From Symsagittifera roscoffensis (lineage: Eukaryota; Xenacoelomorpha; Acoela; Convolutidae), in assembly GCF_963678635.1 (NCBI RefSeq), contig NC_087065.1, forward strand, positions 62,150,754-62,214,753: a stretch of DNA of 64,000 bases, given 5' to 3'. Position 1 is the first letter of the stretch. Every line of letters starts with the position of its first letter. The notes beneath the pieces were generated by a model, which searched no databases, was not told where the DNA came from, and saw only the letters and a list, made by a program, of their open reading frames with translations. The position numbers and the translations under genes were made by a program. Shown in pieces: positions 22,663-33,900 of this stretch.

Positions 22663-22838
22663 TCTGTTGGTTGTATTGATACCTGTATAGAGGTAATGAA
22701 ACTGCATTTTAAAGAGGAGGACTTGACAGAAAGACAAGAATGCAGTGCGCTCACCAGTAACCTGGAAGAGACAGCCCTAAACTGCGTGATGGCCAAAAAG
22801 CAATACCAGCGGGACACTGCTGAGAAAATCTTTGAAAT
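22663..22838 (-). repeat. 176-bp inverted repeat, right arm (copy A)
   Basis: Native capsid-coding sequence (CIEVMKLHFKEEDLTERQ) that pairs with 21978-22153. Confidence 0.9.
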
Positions 22839-24023
22839 CTTGTTGAATCGTTTTGGCTCAGGGGTACAAGGACATCAAGCAATGATGCGCTTCGAGAAAC
22901 GGAGGCAACGTGACGAGACGATAGACAAGTTTCTAGACGATTTGGAGATGCTTAGAAGGCGTAGCCAACCAGATGAGTCAAACAGAAAGATGAACCTGGC
23001 GGTAGCCTAAAACTTCATCGATGGTTTGAAGAATGATGAGCTTCGAAAAATGTTAGAGACACATTACACACCACTTTCAACCAATGCGCCAACACCAGAA
23101 GAGTTGAGAATCAAGTCAAAGGAATATCTTTTACTGAAGCCTCTATCGAGATCTGGTTGGAAAAACGATTATGGCAATTTAACAATGGACCAGCTAACCA
23201 AGGTAACAATTGGTACAAGTCAAGGGACGACACGGACAAGAGACGCTCTTGTGCAAATTGCAGTTCGACGGACCATCATGTGTCAGCATGCCCAACCTAC
23301 AAACAGGGCATGAAAGCGATAGGCTTTAGCCTCGAGGATTAAGAAGCGTCAGAGGTCAATCATGAAGATTTCATGCGAGGAGTAATTGCAAAATTCGTGT
23401 TTCTTTTGTGACTTGGAAGGTCATTTTAAGTCGGATTGTCCACAATTTTGGGATGCTGTGGCAGATATCAAGCATTCAAGACATGAGGAAGCTTTATCGG
23501 GTGTAAAAGCCAGCAAGGAGCGCCTGCTGAGTGAAGCGCAGGCACGCATAAAGGAGAAAACGCAAGAGCTGGCAACAAAGAAGATGCAGGCAGTAACGGA
23601 AGAGATATGTGAACCGGAACCGGTGACTGCGGCAGACGATTTCAAAATCGACTATTATAAAGTAGCAGCAAGAGATGCTTTATACAGAGTCCAGCAGGAA
23701 TTGGTGACGAAGGAGATCGAACAAAAGGTGAAGCTCGAACTTGAGAATGAGAAAACTCAGGAAAAGCTAAACGCGTTCGAGGCATCGGAGGTTGAAGAAA
23801 CGAAAGTGCCAAGTAGTATGAGGATGAAACTAAACGTGATCTCCAGGCAGAAGTTCAGCATGGTGCAACAAGGAAGCAGAATACAGTCAATAATTTCAGT
23901 TGCGGGTCATCAGGTAATCAGGAATCTAAGTGAGCCCTCAGAGTTCACTATGATGCATTAAGATACATATGCAGATTATCTGAGACAGGTAGAGCCACGC
24001 ACTGAGTCAAAGGCTGTGCGAGC

Positions 24024-24659
24024 ATGGTTGACAACTGGTGGCCCTCGAACAAAAAAAAACTCCACGGACGCTACGTGGAAGTCTATGCACCGTATCAGGT
24101 GATGCTGAACGTTGACGGGATCAGTATCTACACTAGGACCTACGTCACGACAGATAGTGACCAAATGGGGCAGATCTATTTGGGTCAGGAAGAATTAAGG
24201 GTTAATAGAATCGGCCATTATGCCATGATAGAGCAAGATACAGTTTACATAGTGTACGAGGCAGATGTGACTGCACATCTGCTAGACACCAGTGAGGACA
24301 AAATTGGAGTAACAGGACTACTGGATACAGGAGCAGTGGTAAGCGTGATGCCAAAAAAGAATTGGGAAGGAATGGGCTTCACCAAGGAAGATCTAACTCC
24401 AAAAAACCTCAGATTGGCGGCTGCCAACCGCGGAGTAATCTACGTGGCCGGAAGGACACCAATAATGGTCCTTCACATGGGAGGACGTGATCTTTGGATG
24501 AGCCTCCTGGTGGTTGAGAACTTAGACGACTCAGACCTATTCATCTTGGGCCGTGATTTCGTCAGGAATTTCGATGTGATGATTGACTTGAACAACGACC
24601 TAATAAGGATTACAAACCCGGACCGGAAGTATGTTAGGAGACCGGTTAAAAACAGATGA
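24024..24659 (+). pseudogene. retropepsin-type aspartic protease, copy A
   Basis: An open frame of about 211 residues. GLLDTGAVVSVMP (residues about 98-110) has the catalytic DTGA of retropepsins, and DLFILGRDFV (about 174-183) is the second conserved hydrophobic-GRD block. The region before the active site (VYAPYQVMLNVDGI) is probably the protease N-terminus or a linker from gag. The frame is entered from gag in the -1 phase near 24054. Retropepsin works as a dimer and would cut the Gag-Pol polyprotein. This frame is open, but downstream pol is broken. The starting ATG may be incidental if frameshifting was used. Confidence 0.85.
24054..24060 (+). promoter_or_regulatory. A AAA AAC slippery heptamer at the gag/protease overlap, copy A
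   Basis: The heptamer is in the phase needed for -1 frameshifting from the gag frame (codons AAA at 24055 and AAC at 24058) to the protease frame. A 6-bp hairpin (TCCACG...CGTGGA, 24061-24079) follows at once, closer than the usual 5-9 base spacer. Confidence 0.4.
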
Positions 24660-25108
24660 AAACCAGATGCCAATTTGTTTTAGATAGAAAAAGTAAAACT
24701 ACAGCCGGAACAATCTGTAATAGCAATTTTCAGGATGAGAAATTTAAATTTGTTCAGTGATAGTAAACAGGCTTGTCTGGTACCCAACCCAAACAGTCAA
24801 AGCTCGGTGATCTTAGGCCGGAGCTTTTCACTACCACGAAACTGGCGGTGTGCCAGTGTGTTGTTGAACACATTGGATACCATGGTTTCGATCCAGTGAG
24901 GAAAGAAACTTGGTTAGCTTTGTCGATGAAGACCGACTATGAGGAGACGCAGAACTTGAAGAGATATAACGTGAGAGACTGTACTTAAAATTCGACATAC
25001 CGGTTTTGCCGAAGATAGAACACTTGGAGGGAAAGTAGGTGAGGGAGATTTTGAAGCCTTAAGGGCGGTTTTTAATCGGAACGCGGACGTATTTTCAAAA
25101 CATAGGCG

Positions 25109-26494
25109 GATAATGGTTGTTGGAACTTCGTGGAACACGAAATAAAATTAGAGGAAGGCGCCATTCCTCATAGGGAAGGCGCACGACGAATGACGCCGCA
25201 TAAATAGGAAGCGTGCCGAGCGAAAATTGAAATGTTACTCGAATATGACATGATAGAACCCTCGAAATTGCCATGGGCTTCTGGGGTTTTATGGCCAAAA
25301 AGAGAGGGGCAGCTTAGGTTTTGTTGCGACTTTCGTTACCTGAACGCAGTGACAATAAAAGATGCGTACCCGATACCGCGAATAGACGAGAACCTCTCGA
25401 AACCTGTCGACGCCAAATTCTTCACCACACTGGACTTGGGCTCTGCCTTTTAGCAGGTACCTCTGCGGAAGAAGGACAAAGAAAAGACTGGATTCACATG
25501 TGAATTGGGGTTGTACCAGTGGAAGAGGATGCCCGTTGGCTTGTGCAACGCCACGGTGACCTTTCAAAGACTGATGGCTCAGGCTTTGACCAGAGTAACG
25601 AAGAAGTACGGGAATTTTGTGATGTGTTACGTGGATGACGTGGTCATAGCAACACCCACCTTGGCAGACGACATTGATCGATGCGATGAGGTCCTTGGTT
25701 GCATGAAAAGAGCAGGCTTAAAGTGCAAACCATCGAAATGTGAAATCCTTAGAGATTCAACAAAGTACCTGGGAAGAATCGTGGACAGGCATGGCGTAAG
25801 GCCTGCCCCGGAAGCAGTGGAAGCCGTGTTGACGTGGAAGGCCCCCAGATCGGACACACAACTCATGAGCTTCCTGTGGTTTGCCAGTTATTACCGTGAG
25901 TTCAAAAAAGGATACGCGGACAAGGTGAACCCCATACAGAAACTGATGCGCAACAAAGGAAAGTAATTCGAATGGAACGAAGAAGCTGAACCTGCCTTCG
26001 AGAATATAAAGCGGGAGCTGTGCGAAGCGCCAGTGCTAGGCATGCCTACAGAGAAGGGCATGTATGTTCTTGACACAGATGCATCAGTAGTAGCCATCTC
26101 AGGAATACTTCATCAGGAGCAGGAGTGGAATGGGAGAAATGAAATGTGGTGCACCAAAGGCAGAATTGTTTGCAGTGGTCACATTCGTGGAGAAGTACCG
26201 CGCTGACTAAGGGAGCCCTCCCTTTAAGCTACGCGTGGACAATAGAGAGTTATCCTGGTTGAAGACGTACTCGATTGTCCAGAGTTTTATTGGTCGGTGG
26301 ATAGTCAAGTTAGACGGCTACTACATGATAATCCAGGACAGGATGCGCGACAAACACCAAAATGCTGACAGCCTCAGCAAGAAGACTGAGTTTTATGAAA
26401 GACTAGAACAGAAGCAAGCCAATCAGGCGGAAATCAAGGAAGGGTTCTCGTTTCTAAACAAAGAAACTTATGAGGCGCTTCCCTTGACGACATG
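25109..26494 (+). pseudogene. reverse transcriptase and RNase H, copy A
   Basis: In one frame: NFVEHEIKLEEGAIPHREGARR, then MIEPSKLPWASGVLWPK, LRFCCDFRYLNAVTIKDAYP, FFTTLDLGSAF, GLYQWKRMPVGLCNATVTFQ and YVDDVV (the catalytic Y-x-D-D). The connection LGRIVDRHGVRPAPEAVEAV leads to RNase H with VLDTDASVVAISG (catalytic Asp region). Stops interrupt at 25205 (TAG), 25451 (TAG) and 25964 (TAA). A 44-bp deletion at 26136, relative to copy C, shifts the frame inside RNase H. After it, RVDNRELSWLK (26227 on) and KHQNADSLSKKTEFY are found in another frame. This enzyme pair would copy element RNA into cDNA. Confidence 0.9.
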
Positions 26495-26540
26495 ATGGGA
26501 CAAATCTGGACATCCAATTGCGGGACACCCCGAGTTACCG

Positions 26541-27261
26541 GTGGAAAAGGCAGCAGAAATAAAGATCTTATCAAAGAAGGACCCAGTGCCTTTGGATTTA
26601 TTGCTACGTTCGAACCTGGTCCAACAGGAACTCTCTTGTATGAACATAAACAGCCTCTCATTACTGGATAAAACGGTGCAGGTCACTCCGCAAGTGATGC
26701 AGATGCTGGCTGATTTGTTGGAGAGAGAAACTACTAGATTTGACCCCGAGTGGGCTGCAGCCATGTCATTGCTAACAGTCAGTAAGAAAGTAAAGATTAA
26801 GCCATCAAGACGTCAACACAAGAAAATGAAAGGGATTGTAGGACAATAGTTCAGCAACTAGTATCTCCGATACCCCACAACGTCTTGACGAGTACATCAT
26901 ACAAATGAAAAGAACAGGTGAAAGGGACACAAAGGAAAAGGAGGATCAGGATCTGAAAGGCGAATTTCTGATCATTACCTGGGACAAGAAAGTTTGTCCG
27001 GGGAGAAGGACGTTGAAGAGAACAGGCGAGTTGATCAACAAGACCCGGGACAAGAAAGTTTGTCCGGGGAGTCAGGTTTAGAGGTAAATGCTCAAGGTGA
27101 GGAACAAGACCTGGAGGATAAAAAATTTGTCCGGGGAGTTGAGCAGAGCGCATAAAACTGATCCCAAAGAAGAAACGTGCTCCGTGGCAGACTCTTTCCT
27201 TGATGACAACTCCAGGAAATCAAGAAATGACATCTAGTCAAACAGGAACTCGAGCACAGGA
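26541..27261 (+). pseudogene. pol linker, copy A
   Basis: 26541-26849 is open (KAAEIKILSKKDPVPLDLLL, LLDKTVQVTPQVMQMLADLL), preceded by a TGA at 26493-26495. Beyond it, frames carry a repeated acidic motif GQESLSGE, encoded by GGACAAGAAAGTTTGTCCGG at 26983 and 27048 with a third, diverged copy near 27118. No domain is recognised; probably a spacer between RNase H and integrase. Confidence 0.5.
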
Positions 27262-28416
27262 TTGAAATTGTCGGAACTAGCGATCCACACGTTTTTAGTG
27301 GAGACTCGAGCAAGAGACCTGGACAGAGAGGTATGTCAAGACCCTGACAGTGATTGCTACCTGCTACCTAGCGAAACAGTCTTTGACATCGCAGCGGATG
27401 ATCTAGAAATAATAGTGGCATCGAAACGATCGATGAGCTTGTTGTCGCAGAAAGAAGTAGTCAGGACTGATCTTCAACCGTTCAGACAAGATACAGAGCC
27501 AATGGCGAAATTTTGGTGCGTGAAGATGGAAGATGACACGCATCAGCCTGATGAAATGAATAGTCAATTGAGGGTGATGAAGACATACTTGAAGGTGAGA
27601 TACATACTCACAGGCCTACTAGGAGCGCAAAGAATTGACCGCATGACGAGTATTTTGAAAAGGTGGATCGAAAAGGGAGCACCAGACAAAGGTGACCTAG
27701 AGGAGGACAGTTACCGCATTCTGAGACAGTACTTTATGCAAAAAGAGGGACGGTTATATCTGAATAAGGACGAGATCGTGGCTTGTAAGAGAAGAGAGGA
27801 AGACAAAGTCCAGTACAAATATAAAGCGATAGTGTTGCCGCAATTCAATCAGACAGAATTTTTATTCAGACTACATGATCAGATGGGCCATCAGGGAATT
27901 GACAACGTATACCAGAAGATTCTGAAGCGCTTTGAGTGGCCTGGGTTGAAGAAGGCATGCGAGAAGTGGGCAACAGCATGACTGTCATGTCAACAGGTCA
28001 AGGATCCAAGGAAAATGTGATTTCCTTTGCAGTCGATCGAGTCATCTGAATTCAACGAGGTGGTGCAGATTGAACACCAGAAAATATGTATGACAGACAG
28101 CGGCTATAATCAGGTCTTGGTCATTGTAGACCACTTCGCGAAATATGCAGAGACCGTGCCCTGCATAACTGCCTCAGCAAAAGAGACATGCGATCATCTA
28201 ATCAATAGGTGGATAGCGAGACATGGTTGTCCGATGACGTTTCTATCGGATAACGGAGCAGCTTTCGTGGGAGAGCTTACGAAAGAGCTCATGAGACGCT
28301 CACAGGTGGCCCAAGCTCACTCCACGACATACCACCCCCAGACGAATGGCTTAGCGGAGAGGCAAAAACGGACGTTGGTGTCGATGCTGAAAAGGTATAA
28401 TGTTCCAGGTACATGA
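27262..28416 (+). pseudogene. integrase, copy A
   Basis: The N-terminal zinc-binding part has HDQMGHQGIDNVYQKIL and WPGLKKACEKWATA. A TGA (27979-27981) sits at the first Cys position of the C-x-x-C pair, and LSCQQVKDPRK follows. A second TGA at 28018-28020 is unique to this copy (CGA in B and C). The core has VIVDHFAKYAETVPC, FLSDNGAAF (second catalytic Asp) and HPQTNGLAERQ (catalytic Glu). Where the first catalytic Asp is expected the sequence reads VQIEHQK, a Glu. Integrase would insert the cDNA. Stops, the lost Cys and possibly the Asp-to-Glu change argue for inactivity. Confidence 0.85.
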
Positions 28417-28479
28417 CCGATTGGGACAGATACCTTCCACAGGTGATGGGCGCTTACAACAGCACGCAACAATCCACCA

Positions 28480-29609
28480 CCTGAGTCTACTTATGATGTT
28501 GACCGGACACGAGAAATCTTTGCCCTTGAATTTCTTTTACCCAGAGTATGAAAGGAAGAAAACATCACCGCAGGTCTACATAAAGGATATGATTAGACAT
28601 CAACAAGAACTAAATGACTTGTGCAGACGGAACACTCAGCAGGCACAGTCAAGGCAGAGAAAAGGTTCGATAAAAAAGCAGCTGGTGCAAAAGCTTACTC
28701 GGTAGGAGACTACGTATGGGCATTTCAAAACGTTATACCACCAAAAGGAACAAAAAAGCTCCTAAAGAAGTGGAGGGGACCCTTCATGATTACGAAAGTT
28801 CACTAGGAGGGGGGTTTTTACAGAGTCGCTCACTACAAAAAGATTAAGCCACACAAACTATCTAGGGAAGACTGGTGTTTACCTGCAGACATGGAACAAG
28901 GGGACTATCGGATGATGGACCCTGCCTGCGAAGTCAATGAGAAGGACACCAGGTGAAAGAATCATGGGAATGAAGTCTTAGAGGAAGGATCAAGTCCACC
29001 ACTGGACCTGGATCGCAATGAGGTGATTGAAGCAGATGAAGTAACCTCGCAGAGGAGGACTGGCAAGACCCCGAACTGATGGAGGTCCCCAAGAATTTGG
29101 AACCAGATCTTCAGTTTACGATACAGAATCAACAGCGTGACAGGACAAGACTCACGACGAAATACAATCTTTACGGAGATGACTTCGTAGTGGACAGAAT
29201 AGATCTGAAGAAGATAGTGTAGGGTAGATCTGAAGAAATAACCGTGTCACAAGGCATAGACATAGTCGACGACCGCGACGAGGAGTGGATCGATGACCGG
29301 TCGAAACCCGAGGTAGAATTCGACGACGAGCAACAGCAACCGTACGAACAAGACTTGACGAATCTGCGTGTCTTGGAATGGCTGAATGAAATGACTTCGG
29401 ACCCAAAGGATACCAGAGTCACGATTCAAGATGTAGACCGTGAGGGCATGAAATACATAAAAACCGAAAGGGATGATCCTTCCTGGGCTGCCCAGGAAGG
29501 TCAATTACTCATTCCTGCATCCAAACTCGATTTATTATCCGGTATGCAATCAACGGGGACGTCGATGGATATTTTTGTCCGGGAGTGGGGTAGGACTTAC
29601 CCACACTGA
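28480..29609 (+). pseudogene. integrase C-terminus (GPY/F-like) and acidic tail, copy A
   Basis: In alternating frames: LTGHEKSLPLNFFYPEYERK, ELNDLCRRNTQQAQ, then AYSVGDYVWAFQN and KKLLKKWRGPFMITKVH (a GPY/F-type module, 28700-28803). A stop at 28804 is followed by KIKPHKLSREDWCLPADM. A further acidic part is open at 29244-29609 (IVDDRDEEWIDDRSKPEVEF, VLEWLNEMTSDPKD, DDPSWAAQEGQLLIPASKL). After frame changes WPDEYSSS is reached, the point where copies A and B break off before the macrodomain. Confidence 0.65.
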
Positions 29610-29755
29610 AAAAATTATTACTAAAAAATAGCGAGAGAGACAGGTGATCTAGAAGCAGAAATAGGTGAGGACCCTGAGAAACCGGACATAGGGAGAGTAG
29701 TTGAGTCATTTTTTAACTGGCCAGATGAGTACTCAAGCAGCATAACAAGCAGCAC

Positions 29756-30263
29756 AAGATGAACCTGGCGGTAGCCTAAAACTTCATCGATGGTTTGAAG
29801 AATGATGAGCTTCGAAAAATGTTAGAGACACATTACACACCACTTTCAACCAATGCGCCAACACCAGAAGAGTTGAGAATCAAGTCAAAGGAATATCTTT
29901 TACTGAAGCCTCTATCGAGATCTGGTTGGAAAAACGATTATGGCAATTTAACAATGGACCAGCTAACCAAGGTAACAATTGGTACAAGTCAAGGGACGAC
30001 ACGGACAAGAGACGCTCTTGTGCAAATTGCAGTTCGACGGACCATCATGTGTCAGCATGCCCAACCTACAAACAGGGCATGAAAGCGATAGGCTTTAGCC
30101 TCGAGGATTAAGAAGCGTCAGAGGTCAATCATGAAGATTTCATGCGAGGAGTAATTGCGAAATTCGTGTTTCTTTTGTGACTTGGAAGGTCATTTTAAGT
30201 CGGATTGTCCACAATTTTGGGATGCTGTGGCAGATATCAAGCATTCAAGACATGAGGAAGCTT
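29756..30263 (+). mobile_element. truncated second gypsy body (A')
   Basis: About 508 bp of gag re-start after the end of copy A, matching 45216-45724. It contains the end of the capsid region and both zinc knuckles, and is cut at GAAGCTTTA by the 15.46-kb duplication junction. Confidence 0.95.
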
Positions 30264-30991
30264 TAGTGGTTAGAAGTTGAACATTTTTATCTACCTAGAC
30301 CAACGAACCGTTTGATGCAGAACCGTTTGGTCAACATCCACAACAAGAAATCTTGTAAACTTTTTGATATCAGTTCGCATGAAAAAGAAGACTTTAAGGA
30401 TGGTAGGCAGATTTTCAGCTTTCTGGTTTTGGCAATAATGAGTGCCTTGATTATGTTTCGCACCTTTTTGCAAATATCAGACTTTCATTGCATCGATACT
30501 GCATCACCATCATGGTTGGTAGGTCTATATTATCAATACCCCCTTGAAGTAGGTGTTTGCCAGGGCTCTGGTTGACTTTCCATTTGATGAATTTGTCAAG
30601 GGTCCTTGAAATAATCTTTTCAGTGCAACATTTTGGGAATTGGTTGTACACATATTGTTCTCTATTCACCTTCATGGCCTCATTGGACCTATTCCAAGTT
30701 GAATTGCTTCTAAAAATTCGACAAACAGCGCCTTCAATTATGTTCTTCTGATAATGGAGAGAAGCGCAGCGCCTAAAATTAAAAAATGTCCCTGTATCAT
30801 TTGATTTTCGAAACCAGCCACAGATTATCTTTTTAAGTGTGTCCACGTTAACGTTGATGTCAGGAAAGGCCAAGTTGCCTTTCCCATTAGCCTTTTCTAA
30901 AGTAATTTGTATATTAGGATCTAATTGATTTGCAGCGCTTGACACTTCTTCTGAATCTCCTTTCACATTTCTCACGATATCATCTACACAT
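30264..30991 (-). pseudogene. Penelope-like element RT, C-terminal part (unit B)
   Basis: Duplicate of 14803-15530; main frame 30975-30451. Its only amino-acid difference in the open frame is GTFFNFRR for GTIFNFRR, from a change near 30785. Its 3' end is fused to gag sequence of the truncated gypsy body A'. Confidence 0.75.
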
Positions 30992-31265
30992 CTCAGAAAA
31001 AGTTTGTTTTTCCTCTGAGGGTTGTTATCTTTATTTTAACTTACAGTACGTGTAACATTCACCCAGACCTTGCACAATGAAGGATCGTAGAAAAAGTAAC
31101 TATTGACGACTGGCTGACGTCAATTTCTTTAATTCTACTCGTTTTTAACCGTCTAGACCTATCCAGTAATTTTTCTGGTCTGTTAAGGGCTAAGTAAAAA
31201 GCTACTAATTTTAGCCAATCAGCAAACGACTTTTGATCAGCTTTCTTTTACATGTGAAACCAACC

Positions 31266-31345
31266 ACATAGCTGGGTCTGGGATCCCCAGACTACATGAT
31301 TACGATTAAAAAGACGACTAGAGGACCATAATTTATTATGTTTCC
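31266..31345 (-). repeat. short dispersed repeat, unit B copy
   Basis: Duplicate of 15805-15884 inside the tandem duplication. Confidence 0.4.
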
Positions 31346-31731
31346 AGTGATATTTAAATACTAAACCCATTAGAGAAGGATTGACTCTTTCCTCGACTCT
31401 AAATACTCGTGCTCTGAATTACCAAACAATATTGGAGTTGATTAAATTGTTCAGGGCTTAACAGATTTAATTTTGGCTTACTTGCTCAAGCTAAAATGTG
31501 TATTTAATGTCTCTAACAGTCTCGTTTCACCGGGCCTCTAAGACCTGGTTCTCCCGGAGATAACGTCGTTGTCTCTCCAATTTTGTGGCACGGGAGGGTT
31601 CGGATCTGTTCCGGAAGTCCCACTGGACCTTCCTTCCTTTCGATCTTCTCGTGATAAGTGTCTTATCGTATCTTGCTAGGATGATGAGAGGCTTTGTTTT
31701 TCTCATATTTTCTTCCAACTACTTTCTTCCA

Positions 31732-31841
31732 TTTTCTTCCAACTACTTGTAAATCAGGTTGTGTGTCTGGTTGTACTGTTTGTTCTTATTTTCTTCCAAC
31801 TACTTGTAAATCAAGTTGTGTGTCTGGTTGTACTGTTTGTT
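31732..31841. repeat. 57-bp tandem duplication (unit B)
   Basis: Duplicate of 16271-16380. Confidence 0.9.
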
Positions 31842-32480
31842 ATTTTTCGGTCAAAAATGGCCGTTTCATGCAGTTCTCAGAAATGTTCTAGGGCACATAC
31901 TCCCCGGGCAGTCCTCTCTATGTCCCCATTTGGCGCATAACTCCGGTTTATCTTCAAGTGGTGATCCAGTGTTCTACAATCAACCTACAAACCGCATTAG
32001 AAATTATATTTTATCCACTTCACATCAACTCACCGCGTGCCACAAATGACATCGTACTACATTTCACTGCCTTCCAACATTTTCACAAAATTTGCACTAC
32101 GAGGAGTGTCCTAGATAAAAATTTCTTTACTGACTACTTACGTCACTCCATCAGAAAAATTTCTTTTCGCTCTTGCTGATTTAAAAAGGTTTGGGACGTG
32201 GCTCGGACACGCACCCATTAATATCAACTTACTCACATTAAGTTTCTCACAAGAATAATCGTTCCTTTATGCTGCTGCCCTTAATACTAAAAACTTACAA
32301 ACAAAAAAACTTCCAATTCATGTATTATTTGAAAAGCCAAGATACATGTTAAATGTAAAAATAGTTAAACTCTTGTTTTTCATCAAAAATTTAATAACTA
32401 GTTGTTTTCACCGATAATGAAATTGGACATTATTGATTGATCCGTTGTTGTTTACCATTCTGGTCAAAGCTCCCTAAAAC

Positions 32481-33411
32481 ATTAAAACTGTTACTGCTAT
32501 TTACTAGAGATCTTTACTAGGACCTCTTTTGTTCGTCATTTACATAACTGATCTACGGTCCATAATTGAAAGTACTGTTGCTACTTAAAAACTATTTGCC
32601 GATGATCTAAAGTCTCTTTTCAGCGCGCTCTGGGTAATCTATCAAAGTGGAGCAAACAAATTCAATGAGCGTAATTATTTAGAAAAAAAATGCGGATTTT
32701 TAATCTTTTAAGGTAACGACAACAGAGAGTTCTGCTTTGACTCACACGTGTTTAAACAGAAAAGCATTGCAAAATATCTAGCCATAGAACTTTCAGACAA
32801 TCTGAATTGGGATGTACATATTCACTTGATGTGTTACCAGGCGTACGCCTCATTCCACATGGTGAGGCGTAACATGTCTCTACTTACAAACCAAGATACC
32901 AAACTACACTTACTTCGAGGATTTTTGATACCAATCTTCTTTATGGAATGCAGGTGTGGCATCCGAAAAAGGTAAACTTCGTTCTTTTGAGCTATTTCAA
33001 AAGCGCATAACAACATGAATACACCCAAGCACCGAATACAAGGATCGTGTCATCCACCTTAGAATACTTCCTTTATCGCTCTACAGAATCGTATGATATT
33101 CTCTATTCAGTAAAATCATTCAAGGAAAGTACAACGTTCCATGGAGAGAATAAGTTGGAATCAACGAAAACCACAAAAAAACTAGAGCAAAATTTGAACA
33201 AAAAGAATCGTTCGTACAAAATTTTTGGCACCAAGTTACTCTTCTACAAAAACGAATTGGCAGTCGAGTGAACATTTTTTGAGATGGCTTCAAGAAAGAT
33301 TATCAAACCTTGACTGGAACTACTTTATACCTTGTTACGACTACTGCATATACAAACTTGGACCTTATTGGATATATAACGAAACACACTAGAAAACTAA
33401 AACTTCCGAGT
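32481..33411 (+). pseudogene. CR1/jockey-type RT fragment (unit B)
   Basis: Duplicate of 17020-17950; open frame 32748-32975. Small differences include a T for A near 32619 and a C for A near 33029. Confidence 0.75.
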
Positions 33412-33900
33412 GCCTTATAAGCACTTCCATTTATTGGAGAAACCAATATTATGATTTTTTTACCTTGCTGACTGTAGGGATGGTTTCGAGATTGATGATT
33501 GAACTTAAAATTTTTTAAGGCAAATTCTCTTGTTTCGGGCTAGAGGGAATTTTAAAAAAATGTAACTTACGAACCTTTTTCACACATTTGTTCATTATCA
33601 TGTTTAAAAGTATTAAAACTTTATAAACGTTTTTTTTCTTAAATAGTCGGAAGGTCAAAAGTATCATAATAACCGAGGTTACAGTCAGAAGTCCCGTCAT
33701 CACGTATTCCAGTCAAAATTTTTGGAGTTTACTAGATATGGAATTGATAATGATATAAGAAGATGACAAGTGTTGAAGTCCTTTTCAATTAAAATCGATA
33801 CAGGTTACGTTTGATCAAAAAAACACGCAACTCGACACGATAATAAACAACTAATACAAATAAAAAATTTCGTCGAAAGTTTTTTTTATCATTTATTGTT

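Larger units (their letters stand above)
22264..24102 (+). pseudogene. gag capsid and nucleocapsid, copy A
   Basis: 22264-23010 encodes a low-complexity Ser/Asn-rich segment followed by a helical capsid-like domain (CIDTCIEVMKLHFKEEDLTE, AEKIFEILLNRFGSG, ETIDKFLDDLEMLRRRSQ). An in-frame TAA at 23008-23010 interrupts it and the frame goes on to KNDELRKMLETHY. Two CX2CX4HX4C zinc knuckles follow: CANCSSTDHHVSAC (23250-23291, after a frameshift) and CFFCDLEGHFKSDC (23398-23439, in a third frame). A further TAA lies at 23340-23342. After the knuckles an alpha-helical, Glu/Lys-rich tail runs to TAA at 23959-23961 and then in the same frame to TGA at 24100-24102, overlapping the protease frame. Gag would bind element RNA through the knuckles. 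Confidence 0.8.
20928..29755 (+). mobile_element. Ty3/gypsy element, copy A
   Basis: The order leader, gag, protease, RT, RNase H, integrase is that of Ty3/gypsy elements. The coding part is split by in-frame stops and frameshifts, most of which are shared with copies B and C and are therefore old. The 3' end is missing: at AGCATAA (29745) the sequence changes to AAGCAGCACAAG and re-enters gag (A'), so neither the macrodomain-like end seen in copy C nor a 3' LTR is present. A 44-bp deletion in the RNase H region is shared with B only. A TGA at 28018-28020 is private to this copy. Confidence 0.9.
14803..30263 (+). repeat. tandem duplication unit A (15.46 kb)
   Basis: The same sequence recurs from 30264 with an offset of 15460-15461 bp and only a handful of differences per kb. 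The unit runs from the 3' end of a Penelope-like RT fragment to a point inside the gag of a second gypsy body. The junction (CTTTA|GTGG near 30264) shares only TA with the two parental sequences, seen intact at 14801 (TCTAGTGG) and 45721 (CTTTATCGG). Confidence 0.95.
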
